DNA from: Spirochaetales bacterium
GTDB lineage: Bacteria > Spirochaetota > Spirochaetia > SZUA-6 > JAFGRV01
Reading direction: 5' to 3'
NCBI GenBank assembly: GCA_016930085.1
Contig: JAFGHO010000117.1
Coordinates: 1-64,000 of the forward strand
DNA length: 64,000 nucleotides
The notes beneath the pieces were generated by a model, which searched no databases, was not told the DNA's origin, and worked only from the letters and a program-made list of their open reading frames with translations. Positions within the stretch are counted from its first letter, which is position 1. Each line of letters begins with the position of its first letter. Below, in pieces: positions 52,682-61,528 of the stretch. A program made the translations under genes and the position numbers.

Positions 52682-52698
52682 TAAAAAAGAGGTATTAC

Positions 52699-53811
52699 AT
52701 GAAATTCGCGCGATTATCACTGCCGTTGATTGTGTTAATCATGATGTTCACCCAATTCCCCGGATTCTGTTATCCCCCTTCTTCGATAGTGGGACTGTCG
52801 ATCGAGAGTATTCTTTTCCCGGAAGACGATGAGCGTACCGGTATAAACAATTGTGTAAAGGCGGGCGCTCTTCTGAGTTTACGGGAAAAAATAGGTGAAT
52901 CTGGATATATATCGCTGCTTTCAGAGGCGGAAGGTGGTGTGTTCCTGATCGAATCCCGGCCGGTTATAGATGAAGAAAATATTAATCTTGAAGCGGGCTT
53001 TGATTTTACCGGAAGCCGTTTGATCCTCGATACCTTTTTTGCTTCATCATTTACGGGAAGAGACGATGTGCTGCCGTATTACAAACCGATGTGGGAAACA
53101 CGCTATTATTTCTCGACCGAAAACAAAAAACCCAATCCGTTTCTATCATATAAAGGCTTCTATTTCACCGAACCATCCGGAACGGACGACAGACAGTTTC
53201 ACGGGGGGACCATCGGGTTTGAATGGAGGCCTTCACTTTATTGGGGCTTCGGTATTAGCGGCGGTGGAGGCTGGGAAGAATGGTTCGAATATCCGCTTGT
53301 CGACGAAACGGGAATCGCAACGGGAGCCCTCCGAAACGACTATATCGTGAACGCGTCCCTGACGGCAGAAGGATTTATCGGATTTTATGTCGACTGGAGT
53401 GCGGTCCTCCACAGCGAGATGAGATGGTCGACAGCCAATCTGTACGACGATGTCCATGGCGCCCTTATAGAAAAAAGCGAGGAAAAGTTTACAATAGGAA
53501 TAGACGGAAGCGTGGGTTTCAGCCCCACGCGTCATTTCAACATTGAAATAATGCCCGAAGTGGATCAGGAAATCTATTTTTATCGCCCTGCACAGGACGA
53601 AGATAACGAATACACGGGCGAACGGATTATGAATACCTATTGCCGCGGTATCGTACACCTTGACTGGACCCCCAACAACGAATTCTATTTTGTCTGTGAA
53701 ATGAAAGCGGAAAGTGTATTTTCGACCCACTATGAATATAATGACTGGAATATCGGCGTCGAAGCGGGTATTGAATACAGCTTCCCGCTTTCCGGCGGGA
53801 ATACCGATTGA
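52699..53811 (+). CDS. probable outer-membrane beta-barrel protein
   Basis: A 370-residue exported protein with a signal peptide (1-about 25, ending GFCYP). The mature part is rich in aromatic residues and alternates short strands with polar turns: GRDDVLPYYKPMWETRYYFS, GGTIGFEWRPSLYWGFGIS, NEFYFVCEMKAE. This pattern and a final strand suggest an outer-membrane barrel, of perhaps 14-16 strands. No porin family could be named. AAGAGG is 6 nt before the ATG. It is last in the ECF-led run of genes, so it may be the target of that control. Confidence 0.75.
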   Translation: MKFARLSLPLIVLIMMFTQFPGFCYPPSSIVGLSIESILFPEDDERTGINNCVKAGALLSLREKIGESGYISLLSEAEGGVFLIESRPVIDEENINLEAGFDFTGSRLILDTFFASSFTGRDDVLPYYKPMWETRYYFSTENKKPNPFLSYKGFYFTEPSGTDDRQFHGGTIGFEWRPSLYWGFGISGGGGWEEWFEYPLVDETGIATGALRNDYIVNASLTAEGFIGFYVDWSAVLHSEMRWSTANLYDDVHGALIEKSEEKFTIGIDGSVGFSPTRHFNIEIMPEVDQEIYFYRPAQDEDNEYTGERIMNTYCRGIVHLDWTPNNEFYFVCEMKAESVFSTHYEYNDWNIGVEAGIEYSFPLSGGNTD

Positions 53812-53841
53812 TTATTCCACTCCGCACAGTAAGCGTGATGT

Positions 53842-53885
53842 GTTCGCGTTGAAAACGCGACGAGTTCGCGTTGAAAACGCGACGA
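53842..53885. repeat. two tandem 22-bp palindromic repeats
   Basis: The 22-bp unit at 53842-53863 is repeated exactly at 53864-53885. Each unit contains a 7-bp inverted repeat (TCGCGTT-GAA-AACGCGA), so two hairpins form in series. They lie between the end of the outer-membrane gene and the end of a converging gene, in the manner of REP-type repeats or a bipartite terminator, but without a T-run. Confidence 0.8.
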
Positions 53886-53896
53886 GCACATGCGAA

Positions 53897-54313
53897 TCAC
53901 TCATTGGAATCGATACGAAGCGGTTCCTTCCCGTTTTTTTCTCTAATCCAGTTGATCGCTTTTATGACAAGGGGATTCCGCAGTATTAAAAATATCAGTT
54001 TGTGCTTTCCTGGAAAATCAAAAAGAAAAAGACCGATAAGAACCGTAATAATCCCCTGGCCGGGAAGCACAAGCATGAGAATTCCGGCAACAATCAGGAT
54101 AATACCGATTATATTTTTGAATACTTTAACTACCAGACGTAAAAGGAAGTGAACCTTTAAAAAGCGTTCCTCATGCTTTTTATCATATAGAAAGTCCGGC
54201 GGCAGGCGGGTGATTATATATGGAACCGCTATCACGGTTGTAACAAACAGCACGAACGAGATGCCGCCTATCCAGTAAAAGATAAAAATATGCTGTTGGA
54301 CCCACGCTATCAT
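53897..54313 (-). CDS. PGPGW-type small membrane protein
   Basis: A 138-residue membrane protein with an N-terminal helix pair (10-32) and a C-terminal pair (62-98). The short segment LMLVLPGQGIITVLIGLFLF matches the 'LVLPGPG' turn of the PGPGW family, here with Q for P. The function of the family is unknown. The C-terminal half is basic. No clear ribosome-binding site is seen before its ATG. It is a single gene, convergent with the outer-membrane gene and divergent from the YeaH gene. Confidence 0.8.
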   Translation of the reverse strand: MIAWVQQHIFIFYWIGGISFVLFVTTVIAVPYIITRLPPDFLYDKKHEERFLKVHFLLRLVVKVFKNIIGIILIVAGILMLVLPGQGIITVLIGLFLFDFPGKHKLIFLILRNPLVIKAINWIREKNGKEPLRIDSNE

Positions 54314-54511
54314 GGCATATGAACCCGGCTTACCGGCCCCCCACTTTCATCGAATACGTATTAAATCACACGACAGACAGGCAATGGTCACTATCATCGA
54401 TACATAATGACATTGATCGGGAATTTGTTGCTTCCTGTAAAAAATCAGGCTTCATAGTAAAAAAAACGCTTTATCATGTCAAGGAAATGATCGATTAATG
54501 GGTCGGATTAT

Positions 54512-54540
54512 TTGTAGCATCAATTCATATGTAGTATATT
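54512..54540 (+). promoter_or_regulatory. promoter of the YeaH-SpoVR-PrkA operon
   Basis: TTGTAG (54512-54517) and TATATT (54535-54540) are 17 nt apart. The leader to the ATG at 54559 is about 12-14 nt and carries AGGCAGGA. Confidence 0.5.
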
Positions 54541-54558
54541 AATAACAGGCAGGACAAT

Positions 54559-55641
54559 ATGATTGAAGATAAAATTAATTCCAATGAGTCGGAAGGTGTT
54601 TTCAACGAGTTTATCGAGGATCAACTCGAAGACCTTATCGAGAATATCATTAATAACGGCGAACTCGAACGTTTCGGAGATAAAACAAGCGATATTATCG
54701 TCGAAATGGACGATATAAACCCACCGACATTCGTGTATGAAGACAGTTTCGGCTCAGGATACGGGAAAGGTAAAGGACCGGGTAAACAGGGCGACAAAAT
54801 ACGCTTTAACCTTCCATACAAGCGTTTAATGGAACTGATCGCGGAAAAACTCAACCTTCCCAATCTGGTCAAGGAAGGACAGGGGAAAATCAAACAGATC
54901 TCCTATACCTTTAAAACCTTCGGGCCGACCGGCGTTATCCTCGATAAAAAACGTACATTCAAGCGGGCACTTCGCACCAGCATAAACACCGGGTACTACG
55001 ACCCTGCCCACGATAAATACACCGTATTAATCAGAAGGCGCGACAAACGGTACAAGCTTCCAAAACGGGAAGAAAAGCCCCGCTACAGGGCCGTCGTCTT
55101 CTTTATGGGTGATATTTCATATTCGACCTACGGCGAACGCCTCGACCTCGAAAAACGTCTTGTCAATTTCATACAAAGCTGGATCGATTTCAATTACGGC
55201 CCGGGCAATGTCGATCACCGGTTTTTCGTTCATGATGTGGAGGCGTATGAAATAAGTGCCGAGGATTTTTACAATGTCGGTAACGCGGGGGGGACGGAGG
55301 CGGCCTGTGTCTTCGATCTCATTCATCAGATCGCGTTCAATGAATATGATATACAGACGACCAATTTTTACGGATTTTATTTTGGTGATGGTGAACTTTT
55401 CGGCGACGATGCGAGAAAAATCGGAGAAATTATCGATACAAAACTCCGATTATTGTTTAACCGGATCGGGATTGTCGAAGTGAAACCGAGTTCCCTGAGT
55501 CAGATCAAACGGGAACTGGGGGAACGCTATTCAAGCGACAGTATCGTACGGATATGCGATATTCACGAGACGCATCATACCATCAAGGTTATCAAGGAAT
55601 TATTCGGGGAGCAGCATGCAGAATATCAGTCAAAATTCTGA
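54559..55641 (+). CDS. yeaH: YeaH/YhbH family protein (DUF444)
   Basis: A 360-residue cytoplasmic protein. It has the acidic N-terminus and Gly-rich GSGYGKGKGPGKQGD motif (65-79) seen in the family. A von Willebrand A-like core starts at FFMGDISYSTYGERLDLEKR, where DxSxS would bind a metal. A conserved GGTEAACVFDLI and a C-terminal EVKP segment follow. It is shorter than E. coli YeaH (427). In E. coli this gene is next to the PrkA kinase gene and both respond to stress and starvation. It is first of three overlapping genes; SpoVR starts 26 nt before its stop. Confidence 0.92.
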   Translation: MIEDKINSNESEGVFNEFIEDQLEDLIENIINNGELERFGDKTSDIIVEMDDINPPTFVYEDSFGSGYGKGKGPGKQGDKIRFNLPYKRLMELIAEKLNLPNLVKEGQGKIKQISYTFKTFGPTGVILDKKRTFKRALRTSINTGYYDPAHDKYTVLIRRRDKRYKLPKREEKPRYRAVVFFMGDISYSTYGERLDLEKRLVNFIQSWIDFNYGPGNVDHRFFVHDVEAYEISAEDFYNVGNAGGTEAACVFDLIHQIAFNEYDIQTTNFYGFYFGDGELFGDDARKIGEIIDTKLRLLFNRIGIVEVKPSSLSQIKRELGERYSSDSIVRICDIHETHHTIKVIKELFGEQHAEYQSKF

Positions 55642-57241
55642 ACTCAATGAGTTATACCACATCGTCATGGGACTCGCAAAAAAGCTGGGTCGTAAGCTGC
55701 CGGAGATTCGCTTTTTTATTCTCGACGGCCTCGAGTTCGTCTCTCTGCTTGAAAAAAGGGTATATCCGACAAGTCCCCTCAATATCTGGGAGGGGAAAAG
55801 GATGGTGACGAGAAAATACCGTATCAAAACCGGCATGGAATCGACCCTTTACTATGAAGTGGTACAGACGGGTAATCCTTCCTATGCGTACCTTAACAAC
55901 AGTAATTCTCCCATGATACAGGCCAGCGTTATGGCACATGTCTGCGGTCACTGTGAGTTCTCGGAAGTAAATGTTCTCAAAGATTCGAATCCCGACAGGA
56001 CGGAATATGTCATGTACCTCACACGGAAAGTCGATCTCGCACGGTCACAAATGGGAGAACATCAGTATCTCAATTACTGGAATGCCTGTGAATCGGTATT
56101 ACCGCTTATTGCACCACACTCACAGCACAACCTCGATAATTCGGTGGATACGGAAACGGCGATGAGCAAGAATATCGAACAAAAAGACATGGAAAAGGAG
56201 AAGGAGAAAACGGGTTTCATGCCGGTTTCCACCACCCTCTCACGCCTTATTCAAAATACGATTAAAACGGATATCTTTAAAGAAGACGCTCATAAAAAGA
56301 AACGTAAAGAAACATTGAGCAGGGTCGGTTATACATTGAAGGCTCCCTGTCAGGATATACTGGGATTTTTACGGGGTTTTGCCCCCGCGAGCAAAGCCGA
56401 ACGGTCCATCCTCGATTACCTGTATATCGTCCATATCCCCCATGATTTTGTCCTTCGCACGCAGATCATGAACGAGGGGTGGGCGATGTACTGGGAAAAA
56501 AAGATCATGCTCGAACTATTCAAAGAGAAGGCGGTGAAGGGGATAATCGATTACGCGCGGATTTTTTCAGGGGTTTGTTTTCCACGGCCGTATTTCATGA
56601 GGAACCCCTATCATCTCGGGTATAACCTCTGGAATCATATCGAAGGACTATACCGGGACGGAAAGGTCTGCCTCGAATACACTGAAGAAAAAGATCTCGA
56701 GAAGAAAAAAAACTGGAAAAAGGTCACCGATGTCGATCCTGTCGGGGAAATGGAACACCTTGTCGCGACAATCACCGATTATGAGTTCCTCCGGAGATTT
56801 CTCACTCCGGAACTCATTCATTCGCTGCACCTGAATCGACTGGAAAAACGCTACGCGGAGTACCTGCGGTTGAGTGACAAGGATATCTATGAATCCGACG
56901 ATACATGGGTATGGCTCAATCCGGAACCGGTCCGTGAGGAAATGCTCAGGTTTTATACTCATTTCGGAAGACCCCGCATCTATATTATCGATACCGATTT
57001 TCAGGACGGCGGTCTGCTTCTCTACCATAGAGACGATAAAAGAGAATTACGCAAGGACTGGATAAAACCCACCCTAAGAAATCTCAATATTGTATGGAAA
57101 AATTCCATTTACCTCATCTCCCGCAACACTCTCTACAGTTACGCGGCAGACAGGTACAAGGAAACGATCATCACCCCACTTTCATTCGAGGAAGTGTCGG
57201 AAAAAATGTATAAAGGCGCCAAGCCATTCAAGTTGGAGTGA
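55616..57241 (+). CDS. spoVR: SpoVR family protein (YcgB-like)
   Basis: A 541-residue cytoplasmic protein of the SpoVR/YcgB family. Recognisable segments include YAYLNNSNSPMIQASVMAHV, CGHCEFSEVN, FLRGFAPASKAERSILDYLY, MNEGWAMYWEKKIML and NPYHLGYNLWNHIEGL. The His and Glu residues in these segments could bind a metal. In Bacillus, SpoVR affects the spore cortex; in other bacteria its role is unknown, and no sporulation genes are seen here. It overlaps the YeaH gene by 26 nt, with GGGGAGCAG as its ribosome-binding site. It is the middle gene of the trio. Confidence 0.95.
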   Translation: MQNISQNSELNELYHIVMGLAKKLGRKLPEIRFFILDGLEFVSLLEKRVYPTSPLNIWEGKRMVTRKYRIKTGMESTLYYEVVQTGNPSYAYLNNSNSPMIQASVMAHVCGHCEFSEVNVLKDSNPDRTEYVMYLTRKVDLARSQMGEHQYLNYWNACESVLPLIAPHSQHNLDNSVDTETAMSKNIEQKDMEKEKEKTGFMPVSTTLSRLIQNTIKTDIFKEDAHKKKRKETLSRVGYTLKAPCQDILGFLRGFAPASKAERSILDYLYIVHIPHDFVLRTQIMNEGWAMYWEKKIMLELFKEKAVKGIIDYARIFSGVCFPRPYFMRNPYHLGYNLWNHIEGLYRDGKVCLEYTEEKDLEKKKNWKKVTDVDPVGEMEHLVATITDYEFLRRFLTPELIHSLHLNRLEKRYAEYLRLSDKDIYESDDTWVWLNPEPVREEMLRFYTHFGRPRIYIIDTDFQDGGLLLYHRDDKRELRKDWIKPTLRNLNIVWKNSIYLISRNTLYSYAADRYKETIITPLSFEEVSEKMYKGAKPFKLE

Positions 57242-57243
57242 TT

Positions 57244-59742
57244 ATGGAACTTTTCGATTACAAGGAGCTTCTTGGTTATCACCGGGAAGAAAGCATGAGT
57301 TTTTCCGAATTTGTCGAAGATCTCATCAAAGATCCCGTGCCGTACCTTCATACCAGTTCGACACTGATATATGAAGCCATAAAGTATTTCGGCTACAGGA
57401 TCGTGGTCAGAAGCGGTGAACCGACGATAAGGTACAACCTCTTCGACGATCCCTTTTCCGGCGGCATCAATGCCGTATACGGGCAGGAGTTCTGTATCAC
57501 CCAGCTTGTGGATGTTATAGAATCGATCGGCAAGGAATCCGGACCCAACAGGGGGATTGTTCTGGTCGGCCCCCCGGCGTCCGGAAAGACGAACATCGTG
57601 GACCTGATAGGTATGGCTATCGAAGTGTATACAAAACAGGAAAACGTGAAACTCTATACGTTCTATTACCGGTTCAGCGATAAAACCGGCCGCGTCATGG
57701 AGATTCGCTCGACCTTTCTACACAATCCGCTGCTTCTTTTTCCGGTCATTCTCAAACGCGGTGGGAACATCACTCATCCCCGGCAGGAGCTATTCGACCA
57801 TATCAACTCGAACCGGCGGGGGGACGAGAAAATCGTCATTCCCACATACTTTCAAAATGCAAATCTCGATAAACAGAATCTCGATATCATCAAACTCCTC
57901 CTCGAAAATCCGCAGCACACGGGTAAATCCCTTTTTGATATTCTCGAAACCTACGTTCGTATCGAAAAGATCGAGTTTTCAGGCGCACAGGCAAAAGGGA
58001 TATCGAACATCGACGATATGCGTCAGCTTTCCGTTCGGGTCCATCCTTTTGATCCCGGACCCGAATACAGATCCCTTTTGAACGAGCATCTCCCAGGGTA
58101 TTCCCCGTATCTGTACGAAGGAGCGATTGTCAGTGCGAACAGGGGACTACTTCATATTCACGATGCATTTGGAATTAATGAAGGCTCCGCGCCAAAAGAA
58201 CAGGATTACAAGCCCCTTCTTATGCTGCTGGGAAGCGGGAAAACCGCCATACAATCGACACAGGCGTCGATCGATACAACGGTCATTCTTACCACCAATA
58301 CCGAAGAAATAAAAATCCTGGACAGGCAGATGACCTCGACCAAATTCCTGGACAGGATCGACAAGATACCGGTCAATTACCTCCTCGATGCCAACTCGGA
58401 AATGGATATTCTCAAACGTGATATATACAATATGCGAAAGAAACTCGATATCGATCCAAACCTTTTGAGGATCGCCGCATATTATGCGGTCATGACACGT
58501 CTTCTGCCGCCGCTGAAAAGGGATTTCAAGGATAACTGGAATAAAGAAAAAAAAGACCTGTACCTTTCGATCACTCCGGAACAGAAACTCTTCATCTACG
58601 CGGCCCAGCCCGAAGACCCGGTTTCGACGATCCAGCGGCTTTCCTATTGGCATCCTTTCTACAACGAGGCGATTAAACTCGGCATCAATATCTACTCGCC
58701 TTCCACCTATAAACACCTCATCTGCAAGAACAATGAAGCCGTCATGCTTGACAAGTCGGGGCTTTTCACACAGGACCAACTCAAGCTTATCGACGACGAG
58801 TTCATGCGGGAGATGTGGAACGAATATAATGTAAACGAGGGCAAACACGGTATCTCGGTGAGACAGCTTCAGAATATCATGAGAAACACAATCGCACGAT
58901 CGGACGGCCGGAGTGTTAATGTCGGAATCTTTTTCAGCCAGCTCAACAAGGTATTCAGGGAGGGTCTGTCCCTTCATCAATGGCTTTTAATCGATCCGAA
59001 ATATAACGAAAAACGAAAAGCGATCCCGGCGAGAAAAATAGGCGAATGGTCCATACCCGAAGGCGAAGGGGATTACGGCGATTTTTTCGGTCTGACAAAG
59101 GTAGCCAAATATCTCTATTTCATCATCATTGCAAAAGAAATCACCGTCGCAACGGTGGACCGGAACCCCGAAGAAATCGCCCAGGACCTTCGAAAATACA
59201 TTCAGCACGCGCTTTTAGCAAACGCACTCGAAAACACCTCGTTTTCCCATATCCTCGTCCCGCAGTATTCCTTTGTCGACCCCGCAACAGGAAACAAAAT
59301 CGATAAACCCGATATTAATTATCTCAGGTCGCTTGAAAAGGTTTTTGTCGGTGAAAGTGACGGAAAGGGATTCAGGCGGGAGATCGCGCAGCGTTTTCTG
59401 GACCTGACGGCAAGCGGTGAATTGAAACTCGAAAAGACAAAAGCGGTCATCAATTCGCGAAACGACAACCTTTTGGGCAGTTTTGCACGCGAATACTCCT
59501 GCCTTCTCTCACATAGAAAAAGTGTGGAGGGAATAAGTATCGATCAGCTTCAGGACGCGTTCTTTCAGAAAAAGAACGCCCCGGAAAAATATAAAAAATA
59601 CAGTCAGGAAATCGATTATCTTGTCGAAACCATTTTGAATAATATGGTTCAGCGTTTTCACTATTCATACCCGATGGCACTCAGTACGATTGTCTATGCA
59701 CTGCGAAAACGCGTCATCGATTTTTCACTCATTATTTGCTGA
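57244..59742 (+). CDS. prkA: PrkA-family AAA+ serine protein kinase (YeaG-like)
   Basis: An 832-residue cytoplasmic ATPase/kinase. The AAA module has Walker A GPPASGKT at 109-116, with later HPFDPGPEYRS and AAA sensor segments. The C-terminal region corresponds to the PrkA kinase domain (SVRQLQNIMRNTIARSDGRS, then the conserved end). PrkA of Bacillus is about 630 residues, so this protein has about 190 extra, spread over inserted and C-terminal segments. It probably phosphorylates or unfolds a partner in a starvation response with YeaH and SpoVR. The ATG at 57244 follows TTGGAG; a GTG at 57238 overlaps the spoVR stop. Confidence 0.93.
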   Translation: MELFDYKELLGYHREESMSFSEFVEDLIKDPVPYLHTSSTLIYEAIKYFGYRIVVRSGEPTIRYNLFDDPFSGGINAVYGQEFCITQLVDVIESIGKESGPNRGIVLVGPPASGKTNIVDLIGMAIEVYTKQENVKLYTFYYRFSDKTGRVMEIRSTFLHNPLLLFPVILKRGGNITHPRQELFDHINSNRRGDEKIVIPTYFQNANLDKQNLDIIKLLLENPQHTGKSLFDILETYVRIEKIEFSGAQAKGISNIDDMRQLSVRVHPFDPGPEYRSLLNEHLPGYSPYLYEGAIVSANRGLLHIHDAFGINEGSAPKEQDYKPLLMLLGSGKTAIQSTQASIDTTVILTTNTEEIKILDRQMTSTKFLDRIDKIPVNYLLDANSEMDILKRDIYNMRKKLDIDPNLLRIAAYYAVMTRLLPPLKRDFKDNWNKEKKDLYLSITPEQKLFIYAAQPEDPVSTIQRLSYWHPFYNEAIKLGINIYSPSTYKHLICKNNEAVMLDKSGLFTQDQLKLIDDEFMREMWNEYNVNEGKHGISVRQLQNIMRNTIARSDGRSVNVGIFFSQLNKVFREGLSLHQWLLIDPKYNEKRKAIPARKIGEWSIPEGEGDYGDFFGLTKVAKYLYFIIIAKEITVATVDRNPEEIAQDLRKYIQHALLANALENTSFSHILVPQYSFVDPATGNKIDKPDINYLRSLEKVFVGESDGKGFRREIAQRFLDLTASGELKLEKTKAVINSRNDNLLGSFAREYSCLLSHRKSVEGISIDQLQDAFFQKKNAPEKYKKYSQEIDYLVETILNNMVQRFHYSYPMALSTIVYALRKRVIDFSLIIC

Positions 59743-59878
59743 AACCACGCTTAACCGGATGACACGGGAAAACGAGTCCGGGGGTCCGGTGACATACCAT
59801 GACTGTTCGCCAAAATACGATAAAGTAATCGATATATACCCCGTTTTAATGCAATAAACGTATATGATCCTTTTTTTA

Positions 59879-59906
59879 TTGACTTTTATATAAAAATCCA
59901 TATAGT
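59879..59906 (+). promoter_or_regulatory. promoter of the pseudo-receiver gene
   Basis: TTGACT (59879-59884) and TATAGT (59901-59906) are 16 nt apart. The predicted start near 59912 leaves 20 nt to the TTG at 59932 or 65 nt to the ATG at 59977. Confidence 0.45.
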
Positions 59907-59976
59907 TTGATTTGAAAGAATTGATCGGTAATTGAGATTGTCTTTCAACGCGGTTGAAGGGCAAGAAAATAACGTG

Positions 59977-61485
59977 ATGACAGGGTATCCTGTAACAGAA
60001 AATCGTGGGGAGAGAAACGTCATTCAAACAATACTGTTCATTCATCCGGATACATATTTTCTCGATTTTATAAAAAGCTTTCTCGAAATAAAAGGTTTCC
60101 GTGTCGTTATCGCCGCCGACTGTGTCGTGGGGTTTCGAATAGCGATATCGACCCTGCCCGACCTCATCATTTCCTATAAATTTTTTCCGAATCTCGACGC
60201 AATGGGGTTTCTTATCAAAAAGAGGACGGCGAGCAAAATCGCTTCCATCCCGGTATTCCTCATGGGTGACTTCACTGAAAAAGAAATCATGGAATACAAA
60301 AAGGAGAATGTGAAAGCGTTCATTTCCGGGCAAGTGAATCCGGTCATCCTTTCCGAACGGCTTTATGTATTTTTTTCCATCGAACCCCCCGCCCTGTCGC
60401 AAACGACACCGATGCTTATCGATCTTCACGCGAGGGGCAGAATTATCACCATTCAGATTGAAGGCAACCTCGAGCCGGCAAAAATCGAACTGTTGAATTA
60501 TCTGATTCGATCGTTTTGCAGACAGCGAACGATAAAGGCGCCCAAGGTTTTTCTCATCATACCGTCACTTTATCCCGAAAGCGTCACCCGGGCGAATATC
60601 GAACTTCTTTTCAAGTTCACCGGGTATCCCGAACTGACGATTGAAGCCCATAACATCAAGATTCTTACAAAAAACAACGAGCTTGTCGGTATTCTCAAAA
60701 GTCATGAAATATTTCAGCAATTTGAGGTCGTGAAAAGCTATTTCGAAGGTCTGCAAAACCTTCAGATCGATTTCAACAAGGTTAAAAATGTTCCCGTTGC
60801 CTTTCTTAAAAAAGGTTCCTGTTATATTTTCGACCTTTACGACAAATCGGGAAAGCGCATAATTCCGTCCCTTACACGTGTGACGGATGAAATCCTTTCG
60901 AACCTCGAGGAACGGAGAATCAATACCCTCACCTATTACAGCGATATGGCAATTACGGAAATCCGGGGTGATGAAGAAGAAATCGCACCGATCCCGGACG
61001 ATAAGGAATTATTCAACATGATGCTGAGTGAATTCGAACCGGTAAAAATCGACACAAAAACCATCGAACCATGGGACGAGAAACACACCCTCTTTTTCAG
61101 AAAACTGAAAGGGAAAAAGATACTCGTTATTACACCGGACCAGTCAGTGGTACATCAGATTTCGAACACCCTCGACATCTACTTTGATATCCACTATGAA
61201 AAATCAGGCAAAGATATTGAAAGCCGTGTTACGCACGACCACTATATTATCGTGTTCGTCGACGCCAGTCTGCAGCAGCCCTCCGCCATTGAAATCCTGA
61301 GCCGGATACGGGTGCATGCGACACGCAGGAAAATCTCCGTTGTTATTTTAGCCCCGCAACTCAACAAGATAGAGGCGGTCAAGTTCAGGGATTCCGGAAC
61401 AGATAACATCATAATCGCCCCGTTTTCATATTCGAAAGTATTAAAGAAGGTGTTTGAATCAGTCACCGCGGACAGACGGACATGA
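59977..61485 (+). CDS. protein with two receiver-like domains, the first lacking the phospho-Asp
   Basis: About 502 residues from the ATG at 59977 (517 from a TTG at 59932). Residues 16-140 form a receiver-like fold in which the usual PDLILLD becomes PDLIISYKFF, with no Asp at the expected site. A middle region (about 150-270) has a strand-helix pattern like a STAS-type domain (GRIITIQIEGNLEPAKIELL). A second receiver-like domain (about 375-500) has VFVDASL with an Asp in place. No output domain is seen. It could be a phosphorylation-independent docking protein. It follows PrkA by about 235 nt with its own promoter. Confidence 0.75.
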   Translation: MTGYPVTENRGERNVIQTILFIHPDTYFLDFIKSFLEIKGFRVVIAADCVVGFRIAISTLPDLIISYKFFPNLDAMGFLIKKRTASKIASIPVFLMGDFTEKEIMEYKKENVKAFISGQVNPVILSERLYVFFSIEPPALSQTTPMLIDLHARGRIITIQIEGNLEPAKIELLNYLIRSFCRQRTIKAPKVFLIIPSLYPESVTRANIELLFKFTGYPELTIEAHNIKILTKNNELVGILKSHEIFQQFEVVKSYFEGLQNLQIDFNKVKNVPVAFLKKGSCYIFDLYDKSGKRIIPSLTRVTDEILSNLEERRINTLTYYSDMAITEIRGDEEEIAPIPDDKELFNMMLSEFEPVKIDTKTIEPWDEKHTLFFRKLKGKKILVITPDQSVVHQISNTLDIYFDIHYEKSGKDIESRVTHDHYIIVFVDASLQQPSAIEILSRIRVHATRRKISVVILAPQLNKIEAVKFRDSGTDNIIIAPFSYSKVLKKVFESVTADRRT

Positions 61486-61528
61486 GGATGCCGCCGAAAA
61501 ATGATGTGCGCGGCACGAATCAGCCGGA

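Noticed and set aside
53842-53885. CRISPR array
   Set aside because: Only two units, directly adjacent with no spacer, and no cas genes in the window.
54559-59742. Sporulation locus
   Set aside because: SpoVR, PrkA and YhbH/YeaH names come from Bacillus, but the trio is widespread in non-sporulating bacteria and no other sporulation gene is present.
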